A stretch of DNA of 51,709 nucleotides from an uncultured bacterium. GTDB taxonomy: Bacteria > Bacillota > Clostridia > Oscillospirales > Oscillospiraceae. Shown one piece after another: positions 16,297 through 24,157 of the stretch; the stretch's first letter is position 1; the number at the start of each line of letters is the position of its first letter. The notes beneath the pieces are model-generated. The model saw nothing but the letters and a program-made list of their open reading frames with translations, was not told the origin of the DNA and did no database searches. The stretch lies in NCBI GenBank assembly GCA_949840775.1, contig CATKXO010000019.1:1-51709 (forward strand), given 5' to 3'. A program made the translations under genes and the position numbers.

Positions 16297-16314
16297 ATTC
16301 TTCTATCTCCCTTC

Positions 16315-17115
16315 TCAGATCATGTGCTTCTTGGCCAGGATGCCGGCCAGGGTATCGCAGGTGGCCTTGTCGGCGCCCTCCAGCATCATGCCGGCGCCCT
16401 TCTGGGGGGGCGTAAAGGAGGTCAGGATGTTGGTGGGGGAGCCGCTCAGGCCGATGGTGTCCTTGTCGATGAAGGGATGATCCTTCAGGGTGTTGTAGTC
16501 GAAAATCTCATAGGGCTTGGAGTAGCACTCGTAGATGCCGCCCACGCTCATGTAACGGGGAGTGTTCAGCTCCTTGATGCAGGTGATGAGGCAGGGGGTC
16601 TTGACCTTGATGGTCATGTAGCCGTCCTCCAGCATCCGCTTGACGGTGATGGTGTCGCCCTCCTTGGTGATCTCGGCGGCGTAGGAAACCTGGGGCAGGC
16701 CCAGCTTCTCAGCGATCTGGGGACCCACCTGGGCGGTGTCGCCGTCGATGGCCTGGCGGCCGCACATCACAACGTCGTCCTTCTCCACGCCGATCTTGTC
16801 GATGGCGGCGGCGAGAATCTGAGAGGTGGCGTAAGTATCGGAGCCGCCGAACTCACGGGCGGACACCAGAATGGCGCGGTCCACACCCCGGGCCATAACC
16901 TCGCGGAGCATACCCTCGGCGGGCGGGGGGCCCATGGAGACGACAATGACCTCGGCGCCGGTCTGCTCCTTCAGAACCAGGGCGGCCTCAACGGCGTTCA
17001 GGTCGTCGGGGTTGGTGATGGCGGCCATGGAGGCCCGGTTCAGGGTGCCGTCGGGGTTGACGGCCACCTTACCGGAGGTATCGGGGACCTGCTTGACACA
17101 AACAATAATTTTCAT
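16315..17115 (-). CDS. etfB: Electron transfer flavoprotein beta subunit
   Basis: Beta subunit of the Bcd-associated ETF. It starts MKIIVCVKQVPDTSGKV, and contains the segment DRAILVSAREFGGSDTYATSQILAAAI and the family motif VVMCGRQAIDGDTAQVGPQIAE near residues 120-142, involved in nucleotide binding. The length of 266 residues is normal for clostridial EtfB. It lies 18 bases after bcd and 18 bases before etfA, with AGGAGG-like sites in both gaps, so all three are translated from one mRNA. Confidence 0.96.
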   Translation of the reverse strand: MKIIVCVKQVPDTSGKVAVNPDGTLNRASMAAITNPDDLNAVEAALVLKEQTGAEVIVVSMGPPPAEGMLREVMARGVDRAILVSAREFGGSDTYATSQILAAAIDKIGVEKDDVVMCGRQAIDGDTAQVGPQIAEKLGLPQVSYAAEITKEGDTITVKRMLEDGYMTIKVKTPCLITCIKELNTPRYMSVGGIYECYSKPYEIFDYNTLKDHPFIDKDTIGLSGSPTNILTSFTPPQKGAGMMLEGADKATCDTLAGILAKKHMI

Positions 17116-17133
17116 TTCAATCTGCCTCCTATC

Positions 17134-18279
<1,146 letters not shown>

Positions 18280-18321
18280 TTTGCAGTCCTCCTAGTTTAA
18301 ATTCTTGACACTATCGTGAGC

Positions 18322-18364
18322 GCCCCGGCCGTCCCCTCATCGCTCGGTCTGGGGACGGAGGGGC
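18322..18364 (-). promoter_or_regulatory. Stable hairpin in bcd leader
   Basis: GCCCC..CCGTCCCC and GGGGACGG.GGGGC can pair across a 14-base loop, between the Rex-like site and the bcd start. No T-run follows, so it is not a simple terminator. Confidence 0.5.
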
Positions 18365-18401
18365 AAAACGATACATAGGGCGCACCAAACCTGTTCCGTC
18401 T

Positions 18402-18427
18402 ATCTTTGTTAGATTTTTAACAAAGAT
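18402..18427 (-). promoter_or_regulatory. Rex-type operator upstream of bcd
   Basis: A 26-base palindrome, ATCTTTGTTA and TAACAAAGAT around GATTTT. The core at 18406-18423 differs from the Rex consensus TTGTTAAnnnnTTAACAA by one base. It lies about 125 bases before bcd and downstream of the predicted -10, so Rex would act as a roadblock or control a closer promoter. Confidence 0.75.
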
Positions 18428-18507
18428 GGGCGAAAAAAGAGCAACACGGGCCGGTCCCGGCGTTGCGGACTTATCAGGTTTGGCATATGTAGTGTCTAAC
18501 CATTAAA

Positions 18508-18536
18508 ATTATATCGGTTTTTCGCCTTTAAAGCAA
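18508..18536 (-). promoter_or_regulatory. Sigma-A-type promoter for bcd operon
   Basis: Minus-strand TTGCTT (18531-18536) and TATAAT (18508-18513), 17-base spacer. The transcript would carry a leader of about 220 bases. Confidence 0.65.
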
Positions 18537-18707
18537 GTGGGACAGCCCTGGCAATTTGTACAGTTTTTTCTCTAAAAAATTGTGTAAAAAATAAAAGGCT
18601 GTGAATATTGGCTGAAACCATTGGGGAACCTGCATAGATTTGCCATCCAGGGGAGAAAAAGCGGCCGGGGGATGAAAAATGATCCTGGTCATTTTTTAGA
18701 AAGGGTA

Positions 18708-18738
18708 TTGACTGTAAAGCAGCTTGATAGTGTATACT
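18708..18738 (+). promoter_or_regulatory. MerR-type promoter/operator with 19-base spacer
   Basis: TTGACT (18708-18713) and TATACT (18733-18738) are 19 bases apart, the hallmark spacing of MerR-activated promoters. A dyad fills the spacer: ACTGTAAAGC and GCTTGATAGT (18711-18731) match at 8 of 10 positions. The downstream gene encodes a MerR protein, so autoregulation is likely. Confidence 0.75.
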
Positions 18739-18740
18739 GC

Positions 18741-18850
18741 CCTTAAATTTAGCCCCAATTCTTTTTGTGTTCCCGTCTCCGCAGGGGGCGGGAAGCACAG
18801 AGATGTTTTCTCCCTGAGGGGCACAAAAGCGAGTTGGGAGAAATTTAAGG
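18741..18850 (+). promoter_or_regulatory. Structured 5' leader of the MerR-RDD gene
   Basis: Starts at the predicted transcription start. CCTTAAATTT (18741-18750) pairs exactly with AAATTTAAGG (18841-18850), extended by CCCAATTC/GAGTTGGG. Inside are two hairpins: GTGTTCCCG...GCGGGAAGCAC and TTTTCTCCC...GGGGCACAAAA. This gives a three-way-junction fold just before the ribosome site. A shorter relative is at 3432-3489. Confidence 0.65.
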
Positions 18851-18865
18851 AAAAGAGGGGAAGAT

Positions 18866-20362
18866 ATGACCATCAAGGAAGTGGAGCTTCATACCGGGCT
18901 GACCAGGGCCAATATCCGGTACTACGAGGACCAGGGCTTCTTTGCCGCCGCCCGTGGGGAAAACGGCTACCGGAACTACTCCGATACAGACGTAAACACG
19001 CTGTTGAAGGTAAAGCTTCTGCGGCAGCTGGGCTTCTCCCTGGAGGAGATTCACGAGCTGCAAAGGGGGGAGCGGTCCCTGGAGCCCGCCCTGGTTCAGC
19101 GGGAGGCCGACCTGGAGCACCAGCGTCAGGAGCTGGACCAGGCCGCCCGGCTGTGCCGGGACATCCGGGCCGACGGGGCGGACTTCTACACCCTGGACGC
19201 CCGGCGCTACCTGGACCGGCTGGTCCGGGCGGAGCCGGTGATCGAGAAGGACCGGGACCCGGTGCGCATCTTCCCCTGGCGGCGGTACTTTGCCCGGACG
19301 CTGGACCTTTTTCTGTACAGCACGTTTATTACCCTAGTCCTTCAGCTTGCCTTCCAATTTAATATGGTCCGTTCCGGCAGTCTGCTGCCGGCGCTGACGG
19401 GCCTGTTTCTGATGGCAGGGGCGGAAGTCCTGATGCTCCATCTCTGGGGGAGCACCCCCGGCAAGGCCCTGCTGGGCTTAAAGATTCTCCGGGAGGACGG
19501 CAGCAGGCTCAGCTGGGGAGAGGCCGCCCAGCGCACCATATTTGTGATGGTGTTTTTTGGCGGCAGCCTGCTCCTGGGACAGATTCCGATACCGCTGCTT
19601 GCTCTGGTCAGCCTGGGAATGAACATCTGGGCCTGCTGGCAGGTCTATCACGAAAAGCCCCTGTTCTGGGAGGGGGACGGCGAGCTCTATCTGGAGGGCA
19701 GCACCAGGGAGCGGGCCTTCTGGGAGAACGGGAGGAGCTATTTTCGGGTGGCCGGCTATTTGGCCGCCTTTTCCGCCTGCATCGGCCTGATGACGGGGGG
19801 CCACCTGCTGGCCTCCATGCCGCCCCACCGGGGGCCGGACATCACCGCGGCGCAGTTTGTGGACAACTACAACCGGTTTATGGAGTTCGCCTATGGGAAG
19901 GAAAACCTGTCCTGTCACCTGACGGAGTCAGGGGTCTTTGAGGAGGTCCCCGAGGACAGCGGGACAGTGGTGCTCCACATGTTTGGGGAGTCCCCGGTGC
20001 CCAGGGCGTCCTTCCGGTTTGCCGGGGAGGGCGGCGTCCTCACCCAGGTGACCTTGGTGCGGTGTTATGACAGCGGCGGGCCCATCACCGGGGAGCAGAC
20101 CTACGGCGTGGGATTCCCCTATGAGGAGATCGCCGTGGCCGCCCGGTCCTTCCTCTGGAAGCCCCTGGGGAATGACGGCATGGCGGAGCTGCTGGAGGCG
20201 CTGCAACAGAAGAAGGGGAACCTGCGCTGGGAGCGGGAGGGTTTTACCATCGACAGCCAGGCCCGGTTCTCGGGTTACTCCTACTTTGGAAACGAAGCTC
20301 TGCTTGCTGAGGAGGGGGAGAGCCAATCCTACTTTGTGGAGTGCGCCATGACGAAGCCGTGA
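18866..20362 (+). CDS. MerR-family regulator fused to RDD-type membrane domain
   Basis: A 498-residue fusion. Residues 1-75 are a MerR winged helix-turn-helix (IKEVELHTGLTRANIRYYEDQG, then NGYRNYSDTDV), followed by a helix region rich in L/E/R that would be the dimerisation coil (about 76-130). Residues about 140-270 form an RDD-like membrane domain with three helices and the signature GSTPGKALLGLKILREDG. Another membrane helix lies near 295-318, and about 170 residues outside complete the protein. The ATG has GAGGGG upstream. Such a build implies a DNA-binding domain tethered to the membrane and reading an outside or membrane signal. The 19-base-spacer promoter upstream fits self-activation. 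Ligand unknown. Confidence 0.82.
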   Translation: MTIKEVELHTGLTRANIRYYEDQGFFAAARGENGYRNYSDTDVNTLLKVKLLRQLGFSLEEIHELQRGERSLEPALVQREADLEHQRQELDQAARLCRDIRADGADFYTLDARRYLDRLVRAEPVIEKDRDPVRIFPWRRYFARTLDLFLYSTFITLVLQLAFQFNMVRSGSLLPALTGLFLMAGAEVLMLHLWGSTPGKALLGLKILREDGSRLSWGEAAQRTIFVMVFFGGSLLLGQIPIPLLALVSLGMNIWACWQVYHEKPLFWEGDGELYLEGSTRERAFWENGRSYFRVAGYLAAFSACIGLMTGGHLLASMPPHRGPDITAAQFVDNYNRFMEFAYGKENLSCHLTESGVFEEVPEDSGTVVLHMFGESPVPRASFRFAGEGGVLTQVTLVRCYDSGGPITGEQTYGVGFPYEEIAVAARSFLWKPLGNDGMAELLEALQQKKGNLRWEREGFTIDSQARFSGYSYFGNEALLAEEGESQSYFVECAMTKP

Positions 20363-20381
20363 GGGAGTTTTTAATTTAGGC

Positions 20382-20410
20382 TTGCCTTTCGGCGGCGTTT
20401 GGGGTAAAAT
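20382..20410 (+). promoter_or_regulatory. Promoter of the SLH surface protein
   Basis: TTGCCT (20382-20387) and TAAAAT (20405-20410), 17-base spacer; the start point falls at the first base of the tandem repeat. Confidence 0.6.
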
Positions 20411-20417
20411 GATTGCA

Positions 20418-20493
20418 GGACGTACGTCCTATTGTTTCCTATTCAGGAAACAATAGGACGTACGTCCTATTGTTTCCTATTCAGGAAACAATA
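20418..20493 (+). repeat. Two perfect tandem 38-base hairpin repeats
   Basis: Unit 20418-20455 repeats exactly at 20456-20493. Each unit holds the 12-base palindrome GGACGTACGTCC and the hairpin ATTGTTTCCT-ATTC-AGGAAACAAT. It occupies the 5' end of the transcript, about 30 bases before the start codon of the SLH protein. Confidence 0.9.
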
Positions 20494-20524
20494 AGGTGCG
20501 TTCAATTCGGAAAAGGAGACAGAG

Positions 20525-21736
20525 ATGATGAAAAAGAAAATCCTATCCCTCGCGCTGGCCCTGGCCCTCTGCCTGGGGCTGGCCGTCCCTGCATTCGCGG
20601 CGGAGACTATGACAGAAACCATCAATGGCATTACTATCACGGCCAATTCTGACGGGACGCTCAGCTTTACCGGTTCAGGAGCATTCACGGGTGAAGTTAT
20701 GGAGTACGGTCTTTATTTTCTCGATCAAGTGACGGATAGATTAAATAGGATCAATACGGTCTCAATTAATATTGGCTCCGGCATTACCACTGACGAGCAA
20801 CTCATAGCGGAGATGAAAGAGTGGATATATTCTTTTGGCGCGAAGTCCGTTAACATCAACTCCTCCACCGTGACGATTCAGACTGTGGGAGGTTTTACCG
20901 ATGTGAAGGAGGGCGACTATTTCGCCGACCCGGTGATGTGGGCTGTGGACAAGAAAATTACCGCCGGGACCTCTGAGACAACTTTCTCCCCCAATCAAAA
21001 CTGCACCGTGGCCCAGATTTTGACCTTCCTCTGGCGGGCCAACGGTTCTCACACATACATGGGGTACAAAAACCCCTTCTCCGACGTAAAGAGCAGCGAC
21101 TATTACTACAACGCGGCGATGTGGGCCGCGAAACAGGGTATAGTTACCGGCAGCACCTTCGGCGGAGACAGGCCCTGCACCCGGAGCATGGCGGTCACTT
21201 ACATGTGGAAAGCCGACGTTTCAAAATCTTTCGACTTTGAAGATAAAGATAATGGTTATTTAGGTTATTTGGTGGGATATTTCTACCTCGGCGACGATGG
21301 CCGCGATACGGTTGTCCCTAATGTGGTTATCCCTGATCACGTTACCGGTATTGGTCCTATCGCACTCTACTATTGCAAAGGTGTGACCAGCGTGACCATC
21401 CCAACCAGCGTTACTACAATTGGCTGGGATGCATTTGATGGATTCAATGATTTGACTGATGTGTATTACGAGGGCAGTGAGGCGCAGTGGAAGAGCATCA
21501 ACATTGACCCTAGTAATCATGCGCTGTCAAAGGCCACCATCCACTACAACAGCAAGAAGCAGCCTGTCAACACCGGCTTTACCGACGTGCCCGGCAGCGC
21601 GGACTACGCCCAGGCCGTCAAGTGGGCGGTAGACAAGGGAGTCACCAGCGGCACCTCCGCCACCACCTTCTCCCCGGACAGCGTCTGCACCCGGGGGCAG
21701 ATCGTCACCTTCCTCCACCGCGTGTTGGCGAAATAA
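20525..21736 (+). CDS. Secreted SLH-domain protein with leucine-rich repeat segment
   Basis: A 403-residue exported protein. Residues 1-26 are a signal peptide ending in PAFAAE. Residues about 118-240 contain two S-layer-homology-like repeats (FTDVKEGDYFADPVMWAV...TFSPNQNCTVAQILTFLWRA and a second with FSDVKSSDYYYNAAMWAA). Residues about 258-330 look like a BspA-type leucine-rich repeat (VVIPDHVTGIGPIALYYC and VTIPTSVTTIGWDAF). A third SLH repeat closes the protein (FTDVPGSADYAQAVKWAVDKG). SLH repeats normally bind cell-wall polymers, so it should sit on the cell surface. AAGGAG precedes the first of two adjacent ATGs. The AT-rich middle differs in codon use from neighbours. Confidence 0.85.
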   Translation: MMKKKILSLALALALCLGLAVPAFAAETMTETINGITITANSDGTLSFTGSGAFTGEVMEYGLYFLDQVTDRLNRINTVSINIGSGITTDEQLIAEMKEWIYSFGAKSVNINSSTVTIQTVGGFTDVKEGDYFADPVMWAVDKKITAGTSETTFSPNQNCTVAQILTFLWRANGSHTYMGYKNPFSDVKSSDYYYNAAMWAAKQGIVTGSTFGGDRPCTRSMAVTYMWKADVSKSFDFEDKDNGYLGYLVGYFYLGDDGRDTVVPNVVIPDHVTGIGPIALYYCKGVTSVTIPTSVTTIGWDAFDGFNDLTDVYYEGSEAQWKSINIDPSNHALSKATIHYNSKKQPVNTGFTDVPGSADYAQAVKWAVDKGVTSGTSATTFSPDSVCTRGQIVTFLHRVLAK

Positions 21737-21743
21737 CAACAGC

Positions 21744-21768
21744 GCCCCCGTCCAATGGACGGGGGCGT
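21744..21768. terminator. Hairpin between convergent genes
   Basis: CGCCCCCGTCC-AAT-GGACGGGGGCG, between the SLH gene and convergent hbd. No good T-run on either side, so termination is likely but not certain. Confidence 0.6.
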
Positions 21769-21782
21769 CAGCTTGTAGAAGA

Positions 21783-22619
21783 TTACTTGCTGTAGTCGTA
21801 GAAGCCCTTGCCGGTCTTGCGGCCCAGCAGGCCGCCCCGGACCATCTTGCGGATGAGCAGGGAGCAGCGGTACTTGGAGTCGCCGGTCTCGTTATACAGG
21901 GTGTCCATAATGGCCTGGCACACGTCCAGACCCACCAGGTCGCCCAGGGCCAGGGGGCCCATGGGGTGGTTGGCGCCCAGCTTCATGGCGGTGTCGATGC
22001 CCTCGGCGCTGGCCACGCCGGTGTACAGCAGGTCGGCGGCCTCGTTAATCATGGGGATCAGAATCTTGTTGACCACAAAGCCGGGGGCCTCGGCCACCTC
22101 CACGGGCTCCTTGCCGATCTCCTTGGACAGGTTGAAGATGAAGTCGAAGGTCTCCTGGTCGGTGTTGGCGCCCCGGATGACCTCCACCAGCTTCATGCTG
22201 GGGACGGGGTTGAAGAAGTGCATCCCGATAACGGGGTGCTTCAGGCCCAGGGCCATCTCAGTGATGGACAGGGAGGAGGTGTTGGAGGCGAAGATGGTGC
22301 CCTCCTTGCACATGGCGTCCAGCTCGCCCAGCAGCTCCTTCTTGGTGGCCATGTCCTCCTTCACGCACTCGATAATCAGGTCGGCGTCGGCGGCTGCGGA
22401 CTTCTCCTCCACCAGCACATTGGCCATCAGGGCGTCTTTGGCGGCCTGGTCCATCTTGCCCTTGTCCACCCGCTTCTGGAGGGACTTGTCCAGATTGTCC
22501 TTGTGCCGCTGGGCGGAAGCCACGCTGCTGGCGTACATCAGGGCGGTGTGGCCCTTGGCCGCGAAGACCTGGGCGATGCCGCTGCCCATGGTGCCGGCGC
22601 CGAAGATTGCTACTTTCAT
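21783..22619 (-). CDS. hbd: 3-hydroxybutyryl-CoA dehydrogenase
   Basis: NAD(H)-dependent enzyme reducing acetoacetyl-CoA to 3-hydroxybutyryl-CoA in butyrate formation. The N-terminal Rossmann motif is [38 protein letters not shown] near residues 130-152 includes the catalytic histidine region, and [20 protein letters not shown] is the hinge to the C-terminal dimer domain. Length 278 residues is standard. AGGAGG lies about 9 bases before the ATG. It stands alone, 3.5 kb from bcd-etfBA, with its own promoter; thiolase and crotonase are not in this window. No Rex-like site is evident upstream. Confidence 0.96.
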   Translation of the reverse strand: MKVAIFGAGTMGSGIAQVFAAKGHTALMYASSVASAQRHKDNLDKSLQKRVDKGKMDQAAKDALMANVLVEEKSAAADADLIIECVKEDMATKKELLGELDAMCKEGTIFASNTSSLSITEMALGLKHPVIGMHFFNPVPSMKLVEVIRGANTDQETFDFIFNLSKEIGKEPVEVAEAPGFVVNKILIPMINEAADLLYTGVASAEGIDTAMKLGANHPMGPLALGDLVGLDVCQAIMDTLYNETGDSKYRCSLLIRKMVRGGLLGRKTGKGFYDYSK

Positions 22620-22713
22620 AACTGTTTCCTCCTAATAATTTTTCGTTTGGGGTCTTTAGCCGGAATCCTCCGGCGGGACGGCCGGAAACCCCGGCCCCGC
22701 TCTCTTGCTTACC

Positions 22714-22742
22714 AGTATAACTGTTTTTTTCCGGAAAGGCAA
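22714..22742 (-). promoter_or_regulatory. Promoter of hbd
   Basis: Minus-strand TTGCCT (22737-22742) and TATACT (22714-22719), 17-base spacer. The leader between it and hbd has GC-rich dyads (GCCGGAAACCCCGGC and relatives). Confidence 0.7.
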
Positions 22743-22787
22743 GAGAAAATTCGTCAGTCCTGTTCCCGGCCTTTCCGGGGGAATTTC

Positions 22788-22816
22788 TTGACTTTTCCGC
22801 GCTGCAAGTATATGAT
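22788..22816 (+). promoter_or_regulatory. Promoter of glycosyltransferase-gtrA operon
   Basis: TTGACT (22788-22793) and TATGAT (22811-22816), 17-base spacer, divergent from the hbd promoter. Confidence 0.7.
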
Positions 22817-22857
22817 AGGGAGAAATTGCGAAAGAGGAGCAGGAGGCAGCTGTACCC

Positions 22858-23562
22858 ATGGAAGTTTCGCTGGTAATCCCGGCCTACAATGAGAGCGCGA
22901 TCGTGCTGGATACCATCCGGGCGGCGTCCGCCAAGCTGGCGGAGCTGACGGAGGACTACGAGGTGCTGATCGTGGACGACGGCAGCACCGACGGCATGGC
23001 GGCGCTGGTGCGCGGCTGCGGCGACCCCCGTGTCCGTCTGGAGGGCTACGTCCCCAACCACGGCAAGGGGAGGGCCGTCCGCACCGGGATGCTGGCCGCC
23101 CGGGGGGACGTTGTCCTGTGTACCGACGCCGACTTGGCCTATGGGGTGGATGTCTTCGCCGTCATCCTGGACCGCTTCCGGGCCGGGGATGCCGGTCTGG
23201 TCATCGGTTCCCGGCGGCTGGGGGGCGAGGGCTACAAAAACTACCCGCCCCTGCGGATTTTGATGTCCAAGTGCTTCGGACTGCTGTCCCACATGATCTC
23301 CGGCCTGCCCTACGACACCCAGTGCGGCATCAAGGGCTATCGCCGGGAGGCGGCGGAGCGGATTTTTTCCCGCTGTACCACCGACGGCTTCTCCTTTGAC
23401 TTTGAGGTCCTCATGCGGGCGGACAGGCTGGGGCTGAAGGTGGAGCAGATTCCCGTGTCCGTCGTCAACTTCCGGGAATCCAAGGTGAACGTGATCAAGG
23501 ACAGCGCCCGGATGTTCCGGGATGTGTTCCGCATTCGCAAACAAGTCAGGAGCGGGAAATGA
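22858..23562 (+). CDS. Family 2 glycosyltransferase, DPM1/GtrB-like
   Basis: A 234-residue GT-A glycosyltransferase that probably moves a sugar from a nucleotide sugar to polyprenyl phosphate at the inner face of the membrane. Motifs: SLVIPAYNESA at the N-terminus, VDDGSTDG near residue 40, GKGRAVRTGMLAARGD near 66, and TDADLAYGVD (the DxD metal site) near 90; DTQCGIKGYRRE near 150 is typical of dolichyl-phosphate sugar synthases. No C-terminal membrane helices are present, unlike GtrB. The next gene, a GtrA flippase-like protein, overlaps by four bases, so they likely act together in decorating wall or surface polymers. Confidence 0.9.
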   Translation: MEVSLVIPAYNESAIVLDTIRAASAKLAELTEDYEVLIVDDGSTDGMAALVRGCGDPRVRLEGYVPNHGKGRAVRTGMLAARGDVVLCTDADLAYGVDVFAVILDRFRAGDAGLVIGSRRLGGEGYKNYPPLRILMSKCFGLLSHMISGLPYDTQCGIKGYRREAAERIFSRCTTDGFSFDFEVLMRADRLGLKVEQIPVSVVNFRESKVNVIKDSARMFRDVFRIRKQVRSGK

Positions 23563-24044
23563 GAGAGAAAATCATACGTCTGATTGTGCTGTTCGACCCG
23601 AAAAAGTTCGTCAAATTCGGCCTGATTGGGGTGCTCAATACCCTGGTGGACTTCTGCGTGTTCTTTGTCATGGACCGCTGGGTCGTCCGGGAGGGGCCCG
23701 TCCTGGCGCTGTTTGGGGCGGCTGTGGCTGCGGGGCCCTACATCTCCAACGCCATCGCCTATGTGGTGGCCAATGTCCACTCCTTCGTGTGGAACAAGCT
23801 GTGGACCTTCGAGAAGCGGGACCGGGTTACAAAGGGGGAGGCGGCGCGCTACCTGCTCACCAGCGCGGGGTATGTGCTCATCTCCACGGTGAGCCTGGCG
23901 GTGTGTATCCGCATCCTGTCCCTGCCCGTGATCGCCCCGCTGGTGCCCCAGGGCTGGACCAATCTGCTGGCCAAGCTGCCCACCGCCTGCGTTACCATCT
24001 TCTACAACTACCTGATGAATAAGTTTTGGGTGTTCAAAGCGTAA
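23559..24044 (+). CDS. GtrA-family membrane protein
   Basis: A 161-residue protein with four hydrophobic helices, of the GtrA/DPMS_TMS family that is thought to flip or handle polyprenyl-linked sugars. The N-terminal FVKFGLIGVLNTLVDFCVFF and YVVANVHSFVWNKLWTF stretches are characteristic, as is the final FYNYLMNKFWVF. ATGA overlap with the glycosyltransferase stop suggests coupled translation. The pair ends at a very strong terminator. Sugar identity cannot be read from the sequence. Confidence 0.9.
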   Translation: MREKIIRLIVLFDPKKFVKFGLIGVLNTLVDFCVFFVMDRWVVREGPVLALFGAAVAAGPYISNAIAYVVANVHSFVWNKLWTFEKRDRVTKGEAARYLLTSAGYVLISTVSLAVCIRILSLPVIAPLVPQGWTNLLAKLPTACVTIFYNYLMNKFWVFKA

Positions 24045-24050
24045 ATGGAG

Positions 24051-24085
24051 CCGTCCCGGAGGGTTTGCCTCCGGGACGGTTTTTG
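24051..24085 (+). terminator. Intrinsic terminator
   Basis: CCGTCCCGGAGG-GTTTG-CCTCCGGGACGG followed by TTTTT. Confidence 0.92.
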
Positions 24086-24157
24086 TCAGTTGAATATATC
24101 CACCATCTGAAATCACGCGGACTGCGTTGTCCACAAAGAAGAAGTACAGGCGCGGGC

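Noticed and set aside
20418-20493. Possible CRISPR remnant
   Set aside because: Two exact 38-base units without spacer; hairpin content and position after a promoter fit a leader repeat better.
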